Positions 20,206 through 30,189 of a stretch of DNA of 64,000 nt are shown here, piece after piece (within the stretch, counting starts at the first letter, position 1; every line of letters begins with the position of its first letter). The notes below the pieces were generated by a model, which was not told where the DNA came from, did not search any database, and saw nothing but the letters and a program-made list of their open reading frames with translations. The DNA is taken from the NCBI RefSeq assembly GCF_000026945.1, contig NC_012860.1:248001-312000 (forward strand), in the 5' to 3' direction. The stretch is from Candida dubliniensis CD36 (Eukaryota > Ascomycota > Pichiomycetes > Serinales > Debaryomycetaceae). A program made the translations under genes and the position numbers.

Positions 20206-21480
20206 ATGCTGATAACTTTGATATCCCTGGGTCTACTGAATGGCAATTTATGGGACCCTATCAAGCCCAACTTTATATTTTCCTCGAATATTTCCAGCAA
20301 GATATACAATCTAATACATGCTCCGAGAAAGGGAAATCAATCACCATCTGTGATAAAGATAAATATTCAACTAAATAATTTGGTATCAAGAAATAAATCC
20401 ATGAAATTGTCCGATTTGCAAGATTTGATAAACATCCATTCCAATAAGCACTATATTTTACGTATTTTAAAACAAGAGAATTGGGAATATAAACCATCAG
20501 AAGAGATATTTATTGTAACCGTGAAACTAGTCCTACTAGACTGTTCAAAAGATGCTATTGAATTTGAGCATAATGAAAGCTACACAATATTGAAGCAATG
20601 CCAATTCATGGATGAAATTGAATCTTATATCAAAAAGATATATCTCAAGTACTCAGAGGAGGAATATCTGTCGTATGACATAAGTGATTCCACCATAGAG
20701 TGCAGTGAAAGTGAAGACAATGGAGAATTATTTGGCAAATGCCTTGAACCACTAAAATCTAATGATACTCTAATTGATGAATTCAAAAAGATTTTCCATG
20801 ACATAAGTGATGAGGAGAAAACGTTCAAGCATAATCATGATTTTATAAAGAATATAAGCAATTTAAGACATAATGACGATGAAGATATTGTCGAAGAAGA
20901 AGAAGAAGAAGAACCGTCAAGTACCGAGGAGAAAGAAAATTCTCTAATTTTACCTGAGACGCCATCTATGGCTAAACCAGAAACTGGTGCATTGCGTTTG
21001 GATGATTTAATTGAAGTTAGTTGTGAAAACGAAGATGATTTCGATCTTCAAAATATCCCAAATCCGTCTTTAGCCTTACCTATTTCTCCATCAAAACATG
21101 GGTTTGCTGAAGATAATGAAGTGATCAAGATTTCTAGGCAGCTGCCATTTCATTCCCCAACTAAAACTAGAAGAGCAAATGATTTATCTCGAAAGCCCTC
21201 AAATACTTCATTCTCGATGATGAGTGATGAAAGATATGGTCTAGAGTACGCTTACAATTCCAATCACGAAGACGTGCCTTCGTTTATTAAAGAAAATAAA
21301 AAATTCAAATTTATCAAAGTTGGTAAAGTTCAAAAATTTGTCAATCTTTTCGAAGAACAGAAAAACCAAAAGGAACCTGTTACTCCATCTAGGCCCAGCA
21401 GTAGAATTTCTAGCAGAGTCACTAGTAGAGCAGTCAGTAGAACAGTCTCTAGATCTGCTAGCATGGAAAAGGTTATATAA
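20206..21480 (+). CDS. Uncharacterised acidic protein with a Ser/Arg-rich tail
   Basis: I do not recognise the 424-residue product. From about residue 50 it has a compact-looking region (NKHYILRILKQENWEYKPSE, IFIVTVKLVLLDCS, SYTILKQCQFMDEIESYI), then an acidic run (EEEEEEEPSSTEE, near 230), Pro-directed Ser/Thr sites (LPETPS, PISPSK, HSPTKT, VTPSRP), a segment KFKFIKVGKVQKFVNLFEEQ near residue 365 that looks conserved, and a tail of SR dipeptides. The tail and the proline-directed sites suggest a cyclin-dependent-kinase substrate, which is inference. Under the CTG-Ser code, three of the first eleven codons are CTG (20209, 20227, 20236), so the apparent hydrophobic leader becomes Ser-rich. Another in-frame ATG lies at 20401. 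Confidence 0.7.
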   Translation: MLITLISLGLLNGNLWDPIKPNFIFSSNISSKIYNLIHAPRKGNQSPSVIKINIQLNNLVSRNKSMKLSDLQDLINIHSNKHYILRILKQENWEYKPSEEIFIVTVKLVLLDCSKDAIEFEHNESYTILKQCQFMDEIESYIKKIYLKYSEEEYLSYDISDSTIECSESEDNGELFGKCLEPLKSNDTLIDEFKKIFHDISDEEKTFKHNHDFIKNISNLRHNDDEDIVEEEEEEEPSSTEEKENSLILPETPSMAKPETGALRLDDLIEVSCENEDDFDLQNIPNPSLALPISPSKHGFAEDNEVIKISRQLPFHSPTKTRRANDLSRKPSNTSFSMMSDERYGLEYAYNSNHEDVPSFIKENKKFKFIKVGKVQKFVNLFEEQKNQKEPVTPSRPSSRISSRVTSRAVSRTVSRSASMEKVI

Positions 21481-21642
21481 CCAATTATTCTCTGGAAAGC
21501 CACCTTTGTTCTCTCAGCACGATGTAATCTTATGTACTATACGTAGGCAAACAAAATTGGAAACGTAGTTTATGAAATGTATAATTATTATTATTATTAT
21601 TTGTTGTTTTTTTTTTTGACAATGTTTGTATTTCTTATCCGA

Positions 21643-21990
21643 TTATTCTTTATTCATATCAGTTTCAAATTCAGCAATTTTATCTGTTAATAAATTAAAT
21701 TGTGTAAACATGGTATCTATTTCTTCTTGTTTCCATTCAAATTTCTCTTGTGTAACTTTAATGCTATTTAATACCCAAATTTCTTTAAGATTACGTGAAA
21801 TACTGATTAAATCTTGACATAATCGAATAATTTGAATACAATTATTTTCCATAGCCAAACTTTCCATCGACAATATCTCAGTGGTTTTATTGGCATCTTG
21901 TAGATTCTCAAAAATATTGGTAAATTTTACTATTATTGTTTCAATTATAGAATCAATTTTTTGCAACAACGATATTGACTTGGGTTGCAT
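21643..21990 (-). CDS. SRB6: Mediator head-module subunit Med22 (Srb6)
   Basis: The short helical protein (115 residues) matches the Med22/Srb6 pattern IIRLCQDLISISRNLKEIWVLNSIKV, the strongest conserved block of the family, with a C-terminal helix (EIDTMFTQFNLLTDKIAEFE). S. cerevisiae Srb6 has 121 residues. In Mediator it pairs with Med11 in the head module that contacts RNA polymerase II and TFIIH. It ends tail-to-tail with the preceding plus-strand gene, with a 162-bp gap holding an ATT run. Med11 is the nearest alternative, but the QDL...RxxKExW block favours Med22. Confidence 0.8.
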   Translation of the reverse strand: MQPKSISLLQKIDSIIETIIVKFTNIFENLQDANKTTEILSMESLAMENNCIQIIRLCQDLISISRNLKEIWVLNSIKVTQEKFEWKQEEIDTMFTQFNLLTDKIAEFETDMNKE

Positions 21991-22209
21991 AATATATGTG
22001 TATAGCTTTGACCAAAGGTTGTGTTGATAGAATTGTTTGTAGGTATAAATCAGAAGAATTGTTTATTTTGTTTGATTTTATTCTTTTTTTTTTTTTGGTT
22101 GGATTTTTGTTGGAGAGTGTGTATATAGAGTTTCTTCCAATTTTCGAGATTGCAAAAAATGCCATTGTTTCACATTTGTTAAATAACTACAACCAACATC
22201 TATACGCAA

Positions 22210-24468
22210 CTACCAAACTATAAATTTTAGTATTCCAAAAATTAATTTCACAATATATCTCAAAATCTTATAAATATTAACCACAATCCATATTAATCTC
22301 AACAACACAACAATAAAGTTCTCAAGACACGAATACAAAATTTTGTAGATCAAACCAACATTGTGGGATTGTTCACCTCTTCTTTTCAGTATAGCCTTCT
22401 TAAATATGTTCTTATTCAATGAAAAATCCAATTGATCTAATTTCTCAGTAATCTTTCTCAAATCAAGAGACAAAGAAGCATTAATTTCCGAAATAGACCT
22501 GTCACTGGAGCTTAACAACGTATCAATCTTCATTGAGTACACATCATTCACCAAATGAATGACTGATTTTATCTCTTCCATGAATCCAAGGTATAATTGT
22601 TCATAACCAGGTAGATGTTCATCATTTATTTGAGACATGCGTAATAAAATCTCGTAAACTAACTCTTTTGTAATGTGCTGAACTTTCTGATCCACAAGCT
22701 CCAAATATCGAGGATATTCCATTGTTAAATAATTAGTTCGCAAGTTCATGAACTGATGGAAATATTCCAAATTTGCAACGATATTCTGAAACTCTACTTC
22801 TCGTTCGTCAAAAATTGCAGCACATTTTACTTGGTCTACTTCTTCTTCAATTTTATCATGATTGGTTGTCTCATTATCATCATCTTCCTCTTCAAGAATT
22901 ACTCCGTCTGGGTCAGAGCTGGAACGATTATGTGAATGTGAACTTGTACTTTCTCTTTTCTCAAAGGGTAAAAACTCAACTTCCTTAACTGAAGGTTTAA
23001 TATCATCCTTGTCTTCGTCTTCAAAAAATGCACCTTTACTGTTTGGAGCAGGACTTGTTGGTTCAATGTTAATTTTTGGCAATGAAACTTCTGATGCCGG
23101 TAAATCAAGCTCCTCATCTTCCCGTGTGAGTGGTGGAAGTTTCTTGAACATTTGTTTTGCCAAAGGATCTGTTACAGTTCCACTCTTTGCTGTATCAGCA
23201 GGAGAAGCAATTTCATGAGCCACGTTAGATGAACTTGAAGAGTCACCAGCATTCCCATTACTATTGGATCCTGGCCCTCCAATATAAAACTTTTTCATTT
23301 TGCTTCTTATCTTTCGTTTATGAGGTGACTTTGAACGTGAAATACGAAATTTATGGAAATCACTATCTGAACTCGAACCTTCATTAGAAGGTAATCCATT
23401 GTGGTTTCTGGGTTCAATTGTAGTATAAATACCTTCTTCGTCTTCTTCTTTTTCGGTTGCCTTGTGTGAGACTTCAATCTCACCATGTTTATCATGATGT
23501 TTATGATTTCGTAACACAAATAATTTGCTTTTATCTTTTTCGGAATATTCTGGAGTTTGAACATGGTTCAGGAACCATAAGTTTCCCTTTGCATCTCTAA
23601 GTTCGTGCCAATGGTTCACTCGCCAACGAGAATCTCCCACAAACTCATTCAAGTCAATGGCCCACATCATTTTCCAATGCTTTTTTCTGTGTCCAGGCAT
23701 AGCACTATTGTCATGTCTGCTGTGTGCATTATGTTTACTGAACACATTACAAGCCAATGGGATGGTTTGCATGGATATTATTGTCTGGGGATGCTCATTA
23801 TATTTATTTCTCAACTTTCGATTTCTTAAAATCTGTAGCGGATTATAAACTCCTTCAACTCCCGGATGTTCATTATTATCTTGATGACTTTCTGCCCACT
23901 CATAAATTCTTTGAATGTACAAATATTTAACTGCAAGGGTGGTTTTCACTTTCTCTGCTCTAATTAGGGTTCCACGGGAAATCTTTATTTTTGATGCAAT
24001 GTTCCCATTGGTCTTGCCTGCTAGATCTGCTTTTTGATCAATAACATTGTATTCGGCATTTAGTAGTTTCCGAGTATCTAGAAAAATAGAAGTCAACTCT
24101 CCTGCTTTTTTCAAGGCTTCTTTTGAAATTTGTGTTTTTGCAAAGTCCTTGGAACCTTCTCGTTGTCGGGTAGGCACTCGTGGTATATATGAGGGTGTTT
24201 CTTCACCCATCAAATTAAACGTATTGCTAAAATCTAAACTGAAATCATTAAACGATTTATGTGTTCTTTCGTCATTGTTGTTTCTAGCTGTGGCTTTAGT
24301 CTTAGGGAGTTTTGTTTTGGGCAGTTCTGCTTCTGATTTAGGAGATGACGATGATGCTAAATTATTTGCCTCAATACTTTCAACTTTAGCCAATCTTAAT
24401 TGTGATGATACCACCCGTTTGTTTTTAGTAGATTCATTAGTGCTAGGTAATGAAACGTTCCTCGACAT
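22210..24468 (-). CDS. MTC4: Mtc4-like protein with C-terminal membrane segments
   Basis: The 752-residue product has a disordered basic N-terminus, then a more ordered segment (KVKTTLAVKYLYIQRIYEWAES; HWKMMWAIDLNEFVGDSRWR; VNHWHELRDAKGNLWFLNHV) and a long acidic, Ser-rich middle. A helical region follows (YPRYLELVDQKVQHITKELVYEILL) and the last ~50 residues are strongly hydrophobic (ENFIVVLLRLIWIVVNIYKI and onwards), probably one or two membrane helices at the extreme C-terminus. The overall plan fits the fungal Mtc4 family (maintenance of telomere capping, cytosolic/membrane-associated in S. cerevisiae), whose biochemical function is not established. The family call is moderate, and the membrane tail is seen directly. 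Confidence 0.65.
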   Translation of the reverse strand: MSRNVSLPSTNESTKNKRVVSSQLRLAKVESIEANNLASSSSPKSEAELPKTKLPKTKATARNNNDERTHKSFNDFSLDFSNTFNLMGEETPSYIPRVPTRQREGSKDFAKTQISKEALKKAGELTSIFLDTRKLLNAEYNVIDQKADLAGKTNGNIASKIKISRGTLIRAEKVKTTLAVKYLYIQRIYEWAESHQDNNEHPGVEGVYNPLQILRNRKLRNKYNEHPQTIISMQTIPLACNVFSKHNAHSRHDNSAMPGHRKKHWKMMWAIDLNEFVGDSRWRVNHWHELRDAKGNLWFLNHVQTPEYSEKDKSKLFVLRNHKHHDKHGEIEVSHKATEKEEDEEGIYTTIEPRNHNGLPSNEGSSSDSDFHKFRISRSKSPHKRKIRSKMKKFYIGGPGSNSNGNAGDSSSSSNVAHEIASPADTAKSGTVTDPLAKQMFKKLPPLTREDEELDLPASEVSLPKINIEPTSPAPNSKGAFFEDEDKDDIKPSVKEVEFLPFEKRESTSSHSHNRSSSDPDGVILEEEDDDNETTNHDKIEEEVDQVKCAAIFDEREVEFQNIVANLEYFHQFMNLRTNYLTMEYPRYLELVDQKVQHITKELVYEILLRMSQINDEHLPGYEQLYLGFMEEIKSVIHLVNDVYSMKIDTLLSSSDRSISEINASLSLDLRKITEKLDQLDFSLNKNIFKKAILKRRGEQSHNVGLIYKILYSCLENFIVVLLRLIWIVVNIYKILRYIVKLIFGILKFIVW

Positions 24469-24990
24469 CTAAGTTGGCAGAAAGACGATGTCTTTAGTCG
24501 AAGGAAAAACTAAATAAGTTTACTAATAATTATAATAAACGTCTATGCCGTCTGGTGTCACCAAATGTTGGGGGTGGGCACTTGTATGTATATATATGTC
24601 TTCTTTTTCTAGAAAAATATGAAATAAAAAAAAAAAATTATCTCAATCACCGTTGCACATTCAAGTTTTTAACATTTGAAAAGCTCTAGGGTTTTGGTGT
24701 AATATATTAATGTTGTTGTTGTTGTTGAGTAATAAACTATTTGTTGGTGACAATACTACCACGACTTGGCGCATTGTTCCCTATTTACTATAATTCTTCC
24801 AAACAAATTTTCAGAGACACTCGTTTTGTGGATCAGCCATTATCGCCTAGCCTAGTAATACTACGATGAAACTGTGAGGGCGAAAAAGTGACAAAGAAAA
24901 AGTAGAACGAGAAACTCCTTCGACATAGAATTCTGTTACGGTACTAAGTAACTTACAGTTCCTTATCACTTATTTGATCATTAATCATTG
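24469..24990. promoter_or_regulatory. Divergent promoter region between MTC4-like and thioredoxin-PITH genes
   Basis: A 522-bp spacer with a TTG/GTT triplet run at about 24712-24727 and AT runs. Both flanking genes start here. No specific binding site was recognised. Confidence 0.5.
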
Positions 24991-25959
24991 ATGCCAATAA
25001 AATTTGTTAAGTCCATTATAGATTTCGAAGGTTATTTGAAAAACAATAGACTCCTTGTATTGAATTTCACTGCATCATGGTGTGGTCCTTGTAAAGCGAT
25101 CAAACACGTCGTTGATCAGGCTTACGGACAATTTCAAGGTGTTGAAATCGTGAGAATTGATTTAGATAGTCAACGTGAATTGGCATCAAAATACAGCATC
25201 ACATCTGTTCCTACATTTGTATTTATCGAAACAGGGAAGGAAGTTGATCGTATTCAAGGTGCCAACCCTCAAGCATTGATTAGCAAGTTGCAAGAGTTCA
25301 ATACTAAAGCAAACGGGCAAAAGAGAAGAGGGAATGGTACAACTACTGAAGAGTTGATTACCCAAAATAGTAGTCTAAAAGATATAAAACCATTGATTCC
25401 TGAAAATTTCGAAGTATTGAATGCTACTATAGACTTTAGTGGGTACGAAGTTTTAAATTGCTTACCGTTGTACAAGGACTCGAAAGCAAAGCATGTTGTA
25501 AGCTTGGGTGGTACAGATGCATCTGCAGATAAATCGGCAGTCATATCGGATTCAGATTCTCAGTTGCTTTTCTATATCCCTTTTTTGAATATTTCCAAAA
25601 TTTATTCCATTTTGGTAAAAGTGAAATCTACTAAAACATATAAAGAAGTTGAAGAAAACACATTGAATGTCGACAGTGATGATTTGGATGAAATTCAACC
25701 ACCTAATCTAATTAAAGTGTGGTGTAACACTCAATCAATTCTTTCATTTGATGAAGCCAGTGCTGATGCAAATGCTCCACATGTTGAAAAATTATCCAAC
25801 AATGATGAAGACCAATGGTTTAATATTAAATTTAAATTTGTTAGGTTCCAGAATGTTCAAAATTTGACTATTTTTGTAGATGGTGAAGATGAAGATTATC
25901 ACACGGTTATCGAGAAGATAGTCATTGTAGGTGTCAATAGCAAAAGTGAAGAGCAATGA
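24991..25959 (+). CDS. Thioredoxin-like protein with C-terminal PITH domain (TXNL1 type)
   Basis: The product has 322 residues from the ATG at 24991. A TTG lies directly upstream in frame and is not used. Residues 1-105 form a thioredoxin domain with the active site ASWCGPCKAIKHV and the cis-Pro region SITSVPTFVFIETG. After a short linker, a PITH domain (residues ~130-320) follows, with LNATIDFSGYEVLNCL, LLFYIPFLNISKIYSILVKV, KVWCNTQSILSF and KFVRFQNVQNLTIFVDGED. In TXNL1 the PITH domain contacts the proteasome, so a redox role near the proteasome is likely. S. cerevisiae lacks an obvious full-length counterpart. It was possibly lost there, which I have not checked. Confidence 0.85.
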   Translation: MPIKFVKSIIDFEGYLKNNRLLVLNFTASWCGPCKAIKHVVDQAYGQFQGVEIVRIDLDSQRELASKYSITSVPTFVFIETGKEVDRIQGANPQALISKLQEFNTKANGQKRRGNGTTTEELITQNSSLKDIKPLIPENFEVLNATIDFSGYEVLNCLPLYKDSKAKHVVSLGGTDASADKSAVISDSDSQLLFYIPFLNISKIYSILVKVKSTKTYKEVEENTLNVDSDDLDEIQPPNLIKVWCNTQSILSFDEASADANAPHVEKLSNNDEDQWFNIKFKFVRFQNVQNLTIFVDGEDEDYHTVIEKIVIVGVNSKSEEQ

Positions 25960-26757
25960 AAGATAAATTAGATAGATGATGATGAATAGACAAGTAAAAT
26001 TAAAGATATAAGAGATATGAATGCTGTATATATCTTGTAGAACACTCTCATGCCGTATATCCCGGCTAAAAACCCCATTGATGGAGTGTTTCCACGGAAT
26101 TAGTTTTTGCAGATGTGGATGAATAGAAAAAAGAATTCTCCCATTTTTACAACCCGCAACGAAATGGGTGAAGCTAGCGCCTAAACATGAACAATAAATG
26201 TCGTCCGTCCATAGTTCAACGACAAAATTAATCTCTCAGTAGTCATATTTTGCAAGCCTGCCGGCCTGTCTGTCTCAAAGCAATTCTTTTTTTTTTTTTT
26301 TTCCGTTCAAGTGTAAATTATAATTTCATCACACCAAAATTCATTCATTTCTTAAATCCTTGTGTTGTCGTTATTGTACTATTGTTCATCATCACAGGTT
26401 ATAAATTTTGAATTTTTGCTTGTTAGTATTTTAACTTCTTGCCTTCCTTCTCCTGAAGCTCCACTTGATTACTTTTTTTTTTACGTTTTTTTTTCTATTA
26501 TTTTTGTTTTCTTTTAAATTCAACTATTCTTTTTAGAAATCACAACTATACAAATACTTGTTGATAATCTATTCATTATTGGTTTGGCGAAAACAAAAAA
26601 ATTTATTCTTACATTCAACAGGTTCCCCATTCGTTCAATTAGTTCATTTTTTTTTTTTAGAAAAGAAGAAAAATTTTCAAGAAATTACATATAAAGTTCC
26701 CGTTTTTTTTTTTCCTTCCCTACTTTGCCTTTGGCCTTTTAGCAGCAACCAAGAATC
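25960..26757. other. Spacer upstream of MDM38
   Basis: 798 bp between two plus-strand genes, with long T runs (26287-26303, 26471-26484, 26651-26660, 26704-26714). The last 250 bases are strongly pyrimidine-rich, as in many yeast 5' flanks. No RNA gene was recognised. Confidence 0.5.
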
Positions 26758-28284
26758 ATGAACTTCCTAATTAGAAACACTATTATTGGTCAGACATGCA
26801 ATTCCAAACAAATATTCTACAAGCATGCTAGAACTTTAGCTATTAAGTCGTCATTGACCAGTTCCATAAGATATCCCTTGCAGCCAAGTTTACACAACAA
26901 TCTCAATTCCAATACAATCAATTTCCCCTTGGTGAAATCGTTCATAAGACACAACTCAACCAAACCCGAGAAACCGTCACTTCTGTCTGAACAAATAAAG
27001 GAAAAAGCATTGGAGACGCTAGAAAAATCACCAGCTACAGAATTAGTGCACAAGGCAGTAGAGGAACCAAAAAAATCTATTTGGGAAAAAGTTAAGCACG
27101 AAGCAAAGCACTATTGGCATGGGACAAAATTGTTGGGATACGAAATCAAAGTGTCAACTAAATTATTGGTCAAATTAATGGCAGGATACGAGTTGTCACG
27201 TAGAGAATCAAATCAGTTGCAAAGAACGATTGTTGATGTTGTCAGATTAGTTCCATTCGCCATGTTTGTTATTATACCATTTGCAGAATTATTATTGCCT
27301 ATTGCCTTGAAGATATTTCCAAATTTGTTGCCTTCAACGTATGAGTCTACTGTTGATAGACAAAAGAAATTGGCTAAATTGAAGAAAACCAGAAAGGCTG
27401 CTTCTGAATTTATTAAGAATACCATGGCTGAAAGTGGTGGTTTGAAATTACTGAAAAAAATCACTGATCAAGAGAGAGAGAATTTTGTGCAATTTTTCCA
27501 CTGCATTTCCATGGGTAAAAACCCAGATCGTCAGCAATTGATTCAAGTGGCCAGACTATTTAAAAATGATCAAGTATTGGATAACTTGTCTCGTCCCCAA
27601 TTGGTTGCTATGTGTAATTATATGAATTTGAGACCTTTTGGTACTGATTCGATTTTGAGATATCAAATCAGACATCGTTTATTGAACATCATCAAAGATG
27701 ATAAGGTTATCGATTACGAAGGGGTTGACAGTTTATCTATGCTTGAGTTACAATTGGCATGTCTGCAGCGTGGTATCAAAACAAGTGATAAGTCTCCTGC
27801 TAGATTAAGAGATGATTTGGAAACATGGTTGGACTTGCGGTTGAGACAAAAGATTCCAAGTACTTTATTGATTTTGTCTAGTGCGTACACTTATGGCGAT
27901 AAAGGGAATTCGATTGAGTCATATTATGATGCATTATTGGCTGTTTTATCGTCTATTCCTGACGAAGTGTATAATGTTGCCAAATTGGAGTTGTCTGATG
28001 ACTCTAAATTGAAATTGAACATCTTGAAGGAACAAGAAGAAATGATTGAAGAAGAAAATGAAAGAGAAAAGGACACTGTTACTAAAGTTAAAGATAAGAT
28101 CAAGTTAGATGATTATGAAGAAACTGCAAGTGAGGGAATAAAAATCGAAGCTGATGATCCTGTAGAAGGTAAAAATGACAATGAAACACAAAAGCAAGAA
28201 GAACTGTCAAGTGGCAAAGAATCTAACCAAGATCCTGTATCGGAATCCAAAAAACCAATTAAGAAGGAAGAAGTTAAGGTTTAA
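26758..28284 (+). CDS. MDM38: Mitochondrial inner-membrane LETM1-family protein (Mdm38/Ylh47)
   Basis: The product has 508 residues. The N-terminus is a presequence (MNFLIRNTIIGQTCNSKQIF, basic, no acids). The LETM1 core is clear: HYWHGTKLLGYEIKVSTKLL, then a single membrane span around residues 160-180 (LVPFAMFVIIPFAELLLPIA) and the conserved FPNLLPSTYE. The ribosome-binding-like domain contains LVAMCNYMNLRPFGTD and RDDLETWLDLRL. Family members support K+/H+ exchange and bind mitochondrial ribosomes to help insert inner-membrane proteins. The C-terminus is an acidic/Lys coiled-coil-prone tail. S. cerevisiae has two paralogs (Mdm38 573 residues, Ylh47 454), and I cannot tell from the sequence which this represents. 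Confidence 0.85.
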   Translation: MNFLIRNTIIGQTCNSKQIFYKHARTLAIKSSLTSSIRYPLQPSLHNNLNSNTINFPLVKSFIRHNSTKPEKPSLLSEQIKEKALETLEKSPATELVHKAVEEPKKSIWEKVKHEAKHYWHGTKLLGYEIKVSTKLLVKLMAGYELSRRESNQLQRTIVDVVRLVPFAMFVIIPFAELLLPIALKIFPNLLPSTYESTVDRQKKLAKLKKTRKAASEFIKNTMAESGGLKLLKKITDQERENFVQFFHCISMGKNPDRQQLIQVARLFKNDQVLDNLSRPQLVAMCNYMNLRPFGTDSILRYQIRHRLLNIIKDDKVIDYEGVDSLSMLELQLACLQRGIKTSDKSPARLRDDLETWLDLRLRQKIPSTLLILSSAYTYGDKGNSIESYYDALLAVLSSIPDEVYNVAKLELSDDSKLKLNILKEQEEMIEEENEREKDTVTKVKDKIKLDDYEETASEGIKIEADDPVEGKNDNETQKQEELSSGKESNQDPVSESKKPIKKEEVKV

Positions 28285-28399
28285 AAGATGAATTAGACTT
28301 ATGATTTAACCCGATGTTGTAAGATTTTAGAAACGAATCCAAACCAGTAAACAAAAAAAAAAATTTACTAAAAACTTTGTCTGTTTATAGAGAATACGA

Positions 28400-28440
28400 T
28401 TTTATATATATATATACATATATTTATATTCATTTATTAT
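28400..28440. terminator. TA-rich 3'-end signal between convergent MDM38 and DUT1
   Basis: A TATATATATATA...CATATATTTATATT tract lies between two convergent genes (stops at 28284 and 28480). It resembles the UA-rich efficiency element of yeast poly(A) sites and could serve both strands. Confidence 0.45.
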
Positions 28441-28479
28441 TTATAAAGTTCCTCCTTGGACAGTAGCTATTAGTCTAGT

Positions 28480-28959
28480 CTAGTTCTTACCAGTAGATCC
28501 GAAACCACCTTCACCACGTTCGGTATTATCCAATTCTTCAAGAGTTATTTCTTTGATATCGGCATTGACAATTTGTTCTAATACCAATTGAGCAATTCTG
28601 TCACCTTCTTTAATTTCGAAATCTTTATCACTGTGATTAAATAAGACTACTTTCACTTCACCACGATAATCGGCGTCAATAACACCAGCACCAGTTGAAA
28701 TACCATGCTTCACAGCCAATCCTGAACGTGGTGCAACACGGCCATAAGTACCTATTGGTACAATTATAGAAATATCGGTAGAAACTAATCCTTGACCATG
28801 AGCTGGAATAATGGCTGCTTCTGCAGAATATAAATCGTACCCAGCGGCAAGTGCTGATCCTTTGGTTGGTACTTTACCCTTTGGTGAACGCAAATACACT
28901 TTCAAAGATTGGGATGCTTCTAATTTTTGTTTCTTTAGGGATTGGTCTTCAGATGTCAT
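28480..28959 (-). CDS. DUT1: dUTPase (deoxyuridine triphosphate nucleotidohydrolase)
   Basis: The 159-residue trimeric-type dUTPase carries all five motifs: AAGYDLYSA (1), [11 protein letters not shown] (2), [11 protein letters not shown] with the catalytic Asp (3), [12 protein letters not shown] (4) and [12 protein letters not shown] at the C-terminus (5). It hydrolyses dUTP to dUMP and pyrophosphate, keeping uracil out of DNA and feeding thymidylate synthesis. Length is close to S. cerevisiae Dut1 (147). The promoter holds an MluI cell-cycle box at 29086, so G1/S induction is likely. Confidence 0.97.
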   Translation of the reverse strand: MTSEDQSLKKQKLEASQSLKVYLRSPKGKVPTKGSALAAGYDLYSAEAAIIPAHGQGLVSTDISIIVPIGTYGRVAPRSGLAVKHGISTGAGVIDADYRGEVKVVLFNHSDKDFEIKEGDRIAQLVLEQIVNADIKEITLEELDNTERGEGGFGSTGKN

Positions 28960-29322
28960 AGTTGGTAATTAAATATAATGTTGAAAGAAAGCAAAGAGGA
29001 ATGGGTGAAGATTTATATCTTTTTTGTTTGTTTGTTTGTTGGATTTTTTTTTTTTTTTGCGTGTTCTGCAGTGTGAAACTAGTAGACGCGTCTCAAGTAG
29101 GCCAGCAGAGCTGAATTGTCTTCAAAACAAGTAGTAACTGAGATCAACCACAGCTTGTTAAGTTGTGACTACATGTCTATCTCACATAAATTATCGTGTA
29201 CTTAGTAAAGAATTTTACATTCAACTATGAACTCTGTGATAATACAAGTGCTTTGTTTTACGTGGAAACTCAATCCACAAACCTCTCTGTTTCTCTGACT
29301 CACTTAGCTAAAACTTTCATTA
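28960..29322. other. DUT1 promoter spacer
   Basis: A 363-bp spacer between the DUT1 start and the 3' end of the next minus-strand gene. It contains the MluI box described separately and TTTG repeats (about 29024-29040). No gene is supported. Confidence 0.6.
29084..29093. promoter_or_regulatory. MluI cell-cycle box (ACGCGT) in a 10-bp palindrome, DUT1 promoter
   Basis: The perfect palindrome AGACGCGTCT contains ACGCGT, the MBF/SBF-type site for G1/S genes. It lies about 125 bp upstream of the DUT1 ATG. DNA-precursor genes are classic targets of this site in yeasts. Confidence 0.65.
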
Positions 29323-30189
29323 TCAATAAGCATAAGCATCTGATTGAAAACATTCAAACACTCGTACTTTCAAAACTGTAGGAACACCATCACTATCTGC
29401 TACTACGCTTTGATCATCTAGACCACTAGCACTATCAGCATTCGTTCTTATTATGTACACTTCTTTTTCATTTAAACGTCGATCCAAATGAAATGCATCG
29501 CTTTGTTTATAAATGCACTGGTACAACGTCAACTGTAGAAATAAGATCAATACATCGGTGAAAATCAATTGAAACAACCCCAACTTAAACAACTTTAACC
29601 AATATGGGGTTGATTTGTCGACGACAGGAGTTTCTTCACCAATAAATGAAATAAACCACCAAGTTCCATGGTTTAACTTTTCCAATTGTTGAGTATCAAT
29701 CAAATACATCACCCATGTGGCAACAAATAAGGTATGGTACAAAATCACAAGAATGGTCTTTATATACAACAAATAACAATATTTATGTATGAATGTCTCA
29801 TATATTCTTTCTCTGGTGTCCTGACTATCTTCATTTGACAAAAATGATAAGAAATTAGGCACCTGGCTATTCTGGGTCACAAGTTTTGAATTCAATAATA
29901 TTTGCAATATTAAATGAAGTATCAATGGGATTAAACAAGCAGAATGGCAATATTTCACAAATTGGTAAAAAATAACAATATATAACAAAGCATCAATTTG
30001 TGTTAGTATATCAAATTGGTATTTTGTCTTGTTGTGGATTAATTGATTATTACTAAATTGGAATTTTTGTTGAGTTTCTATTAGTTCAGTTGCTGTGTTG
30101 GAAACTGTTGAAAATGTAGCATTGGTTGATGCAGACGGTATTTCGTCATCAATAGGAAATGCTCCCGGTAGACTGAATCTTGTTGTCAT
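29323..30189 (-). CDS. Fungal multi-pass membrane protein, DUF1746/Dsc4-like
   Basis: The 288-residue product has four probable membrane segments: ALLYIVIFYQFVKYC and LIPLILHLILQILL (near 68-105), YLLYIKTILVILYHTLFVATWVMYLI (near 140-165) and LGLFQLIFTDVLILFLQLTLYQ (near 205-228). A short Thr/Ser-rich N-terminus and a C-terminal polar tail flank them. The arrangement resembles the fungal DUF1746 family, one member of which is Dsc4 of the fission-yeast Golgi E3 ligase complex. That link is from memory and uncertain. The final residues (VFECFQSDAYAY) show no ER-retrieval motif. The membrane topology is seen directly. The function is not. Confidence 0.65.
   Translation of the reverse strand: MTTRFSLPGAFPIDDEIPSASTNATFSTVSNTATELIETQQKFQFSNNQLIHNKTKYQFDILTQIDALLYIVIFYQFVKYCHSACLIPLILHLILQILLNSKLVTQNSQVPNFLSFLSNEDSQDTRERIYETFIHKYCYLLYIKTILVILYHTLFVATWVMYLIDTQQLEKLNHGTWWFISFIGEETPVVDKSTPYWLKLFKLGLFQLIFTDVLILFLQLTLYQCIYKQSDAFHLDRRLNEKEVYIIRTNADSASGLDDQSVVADSDGVPTVLKVRVFECFQSDAYAY

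Noticed and set aside
20206..20240. Signal peptide on the acidic SR-tailed protein
   Set aside because: The hydrophobic run depends on reading CTG as Leu. With CTG as Ser it is polar.
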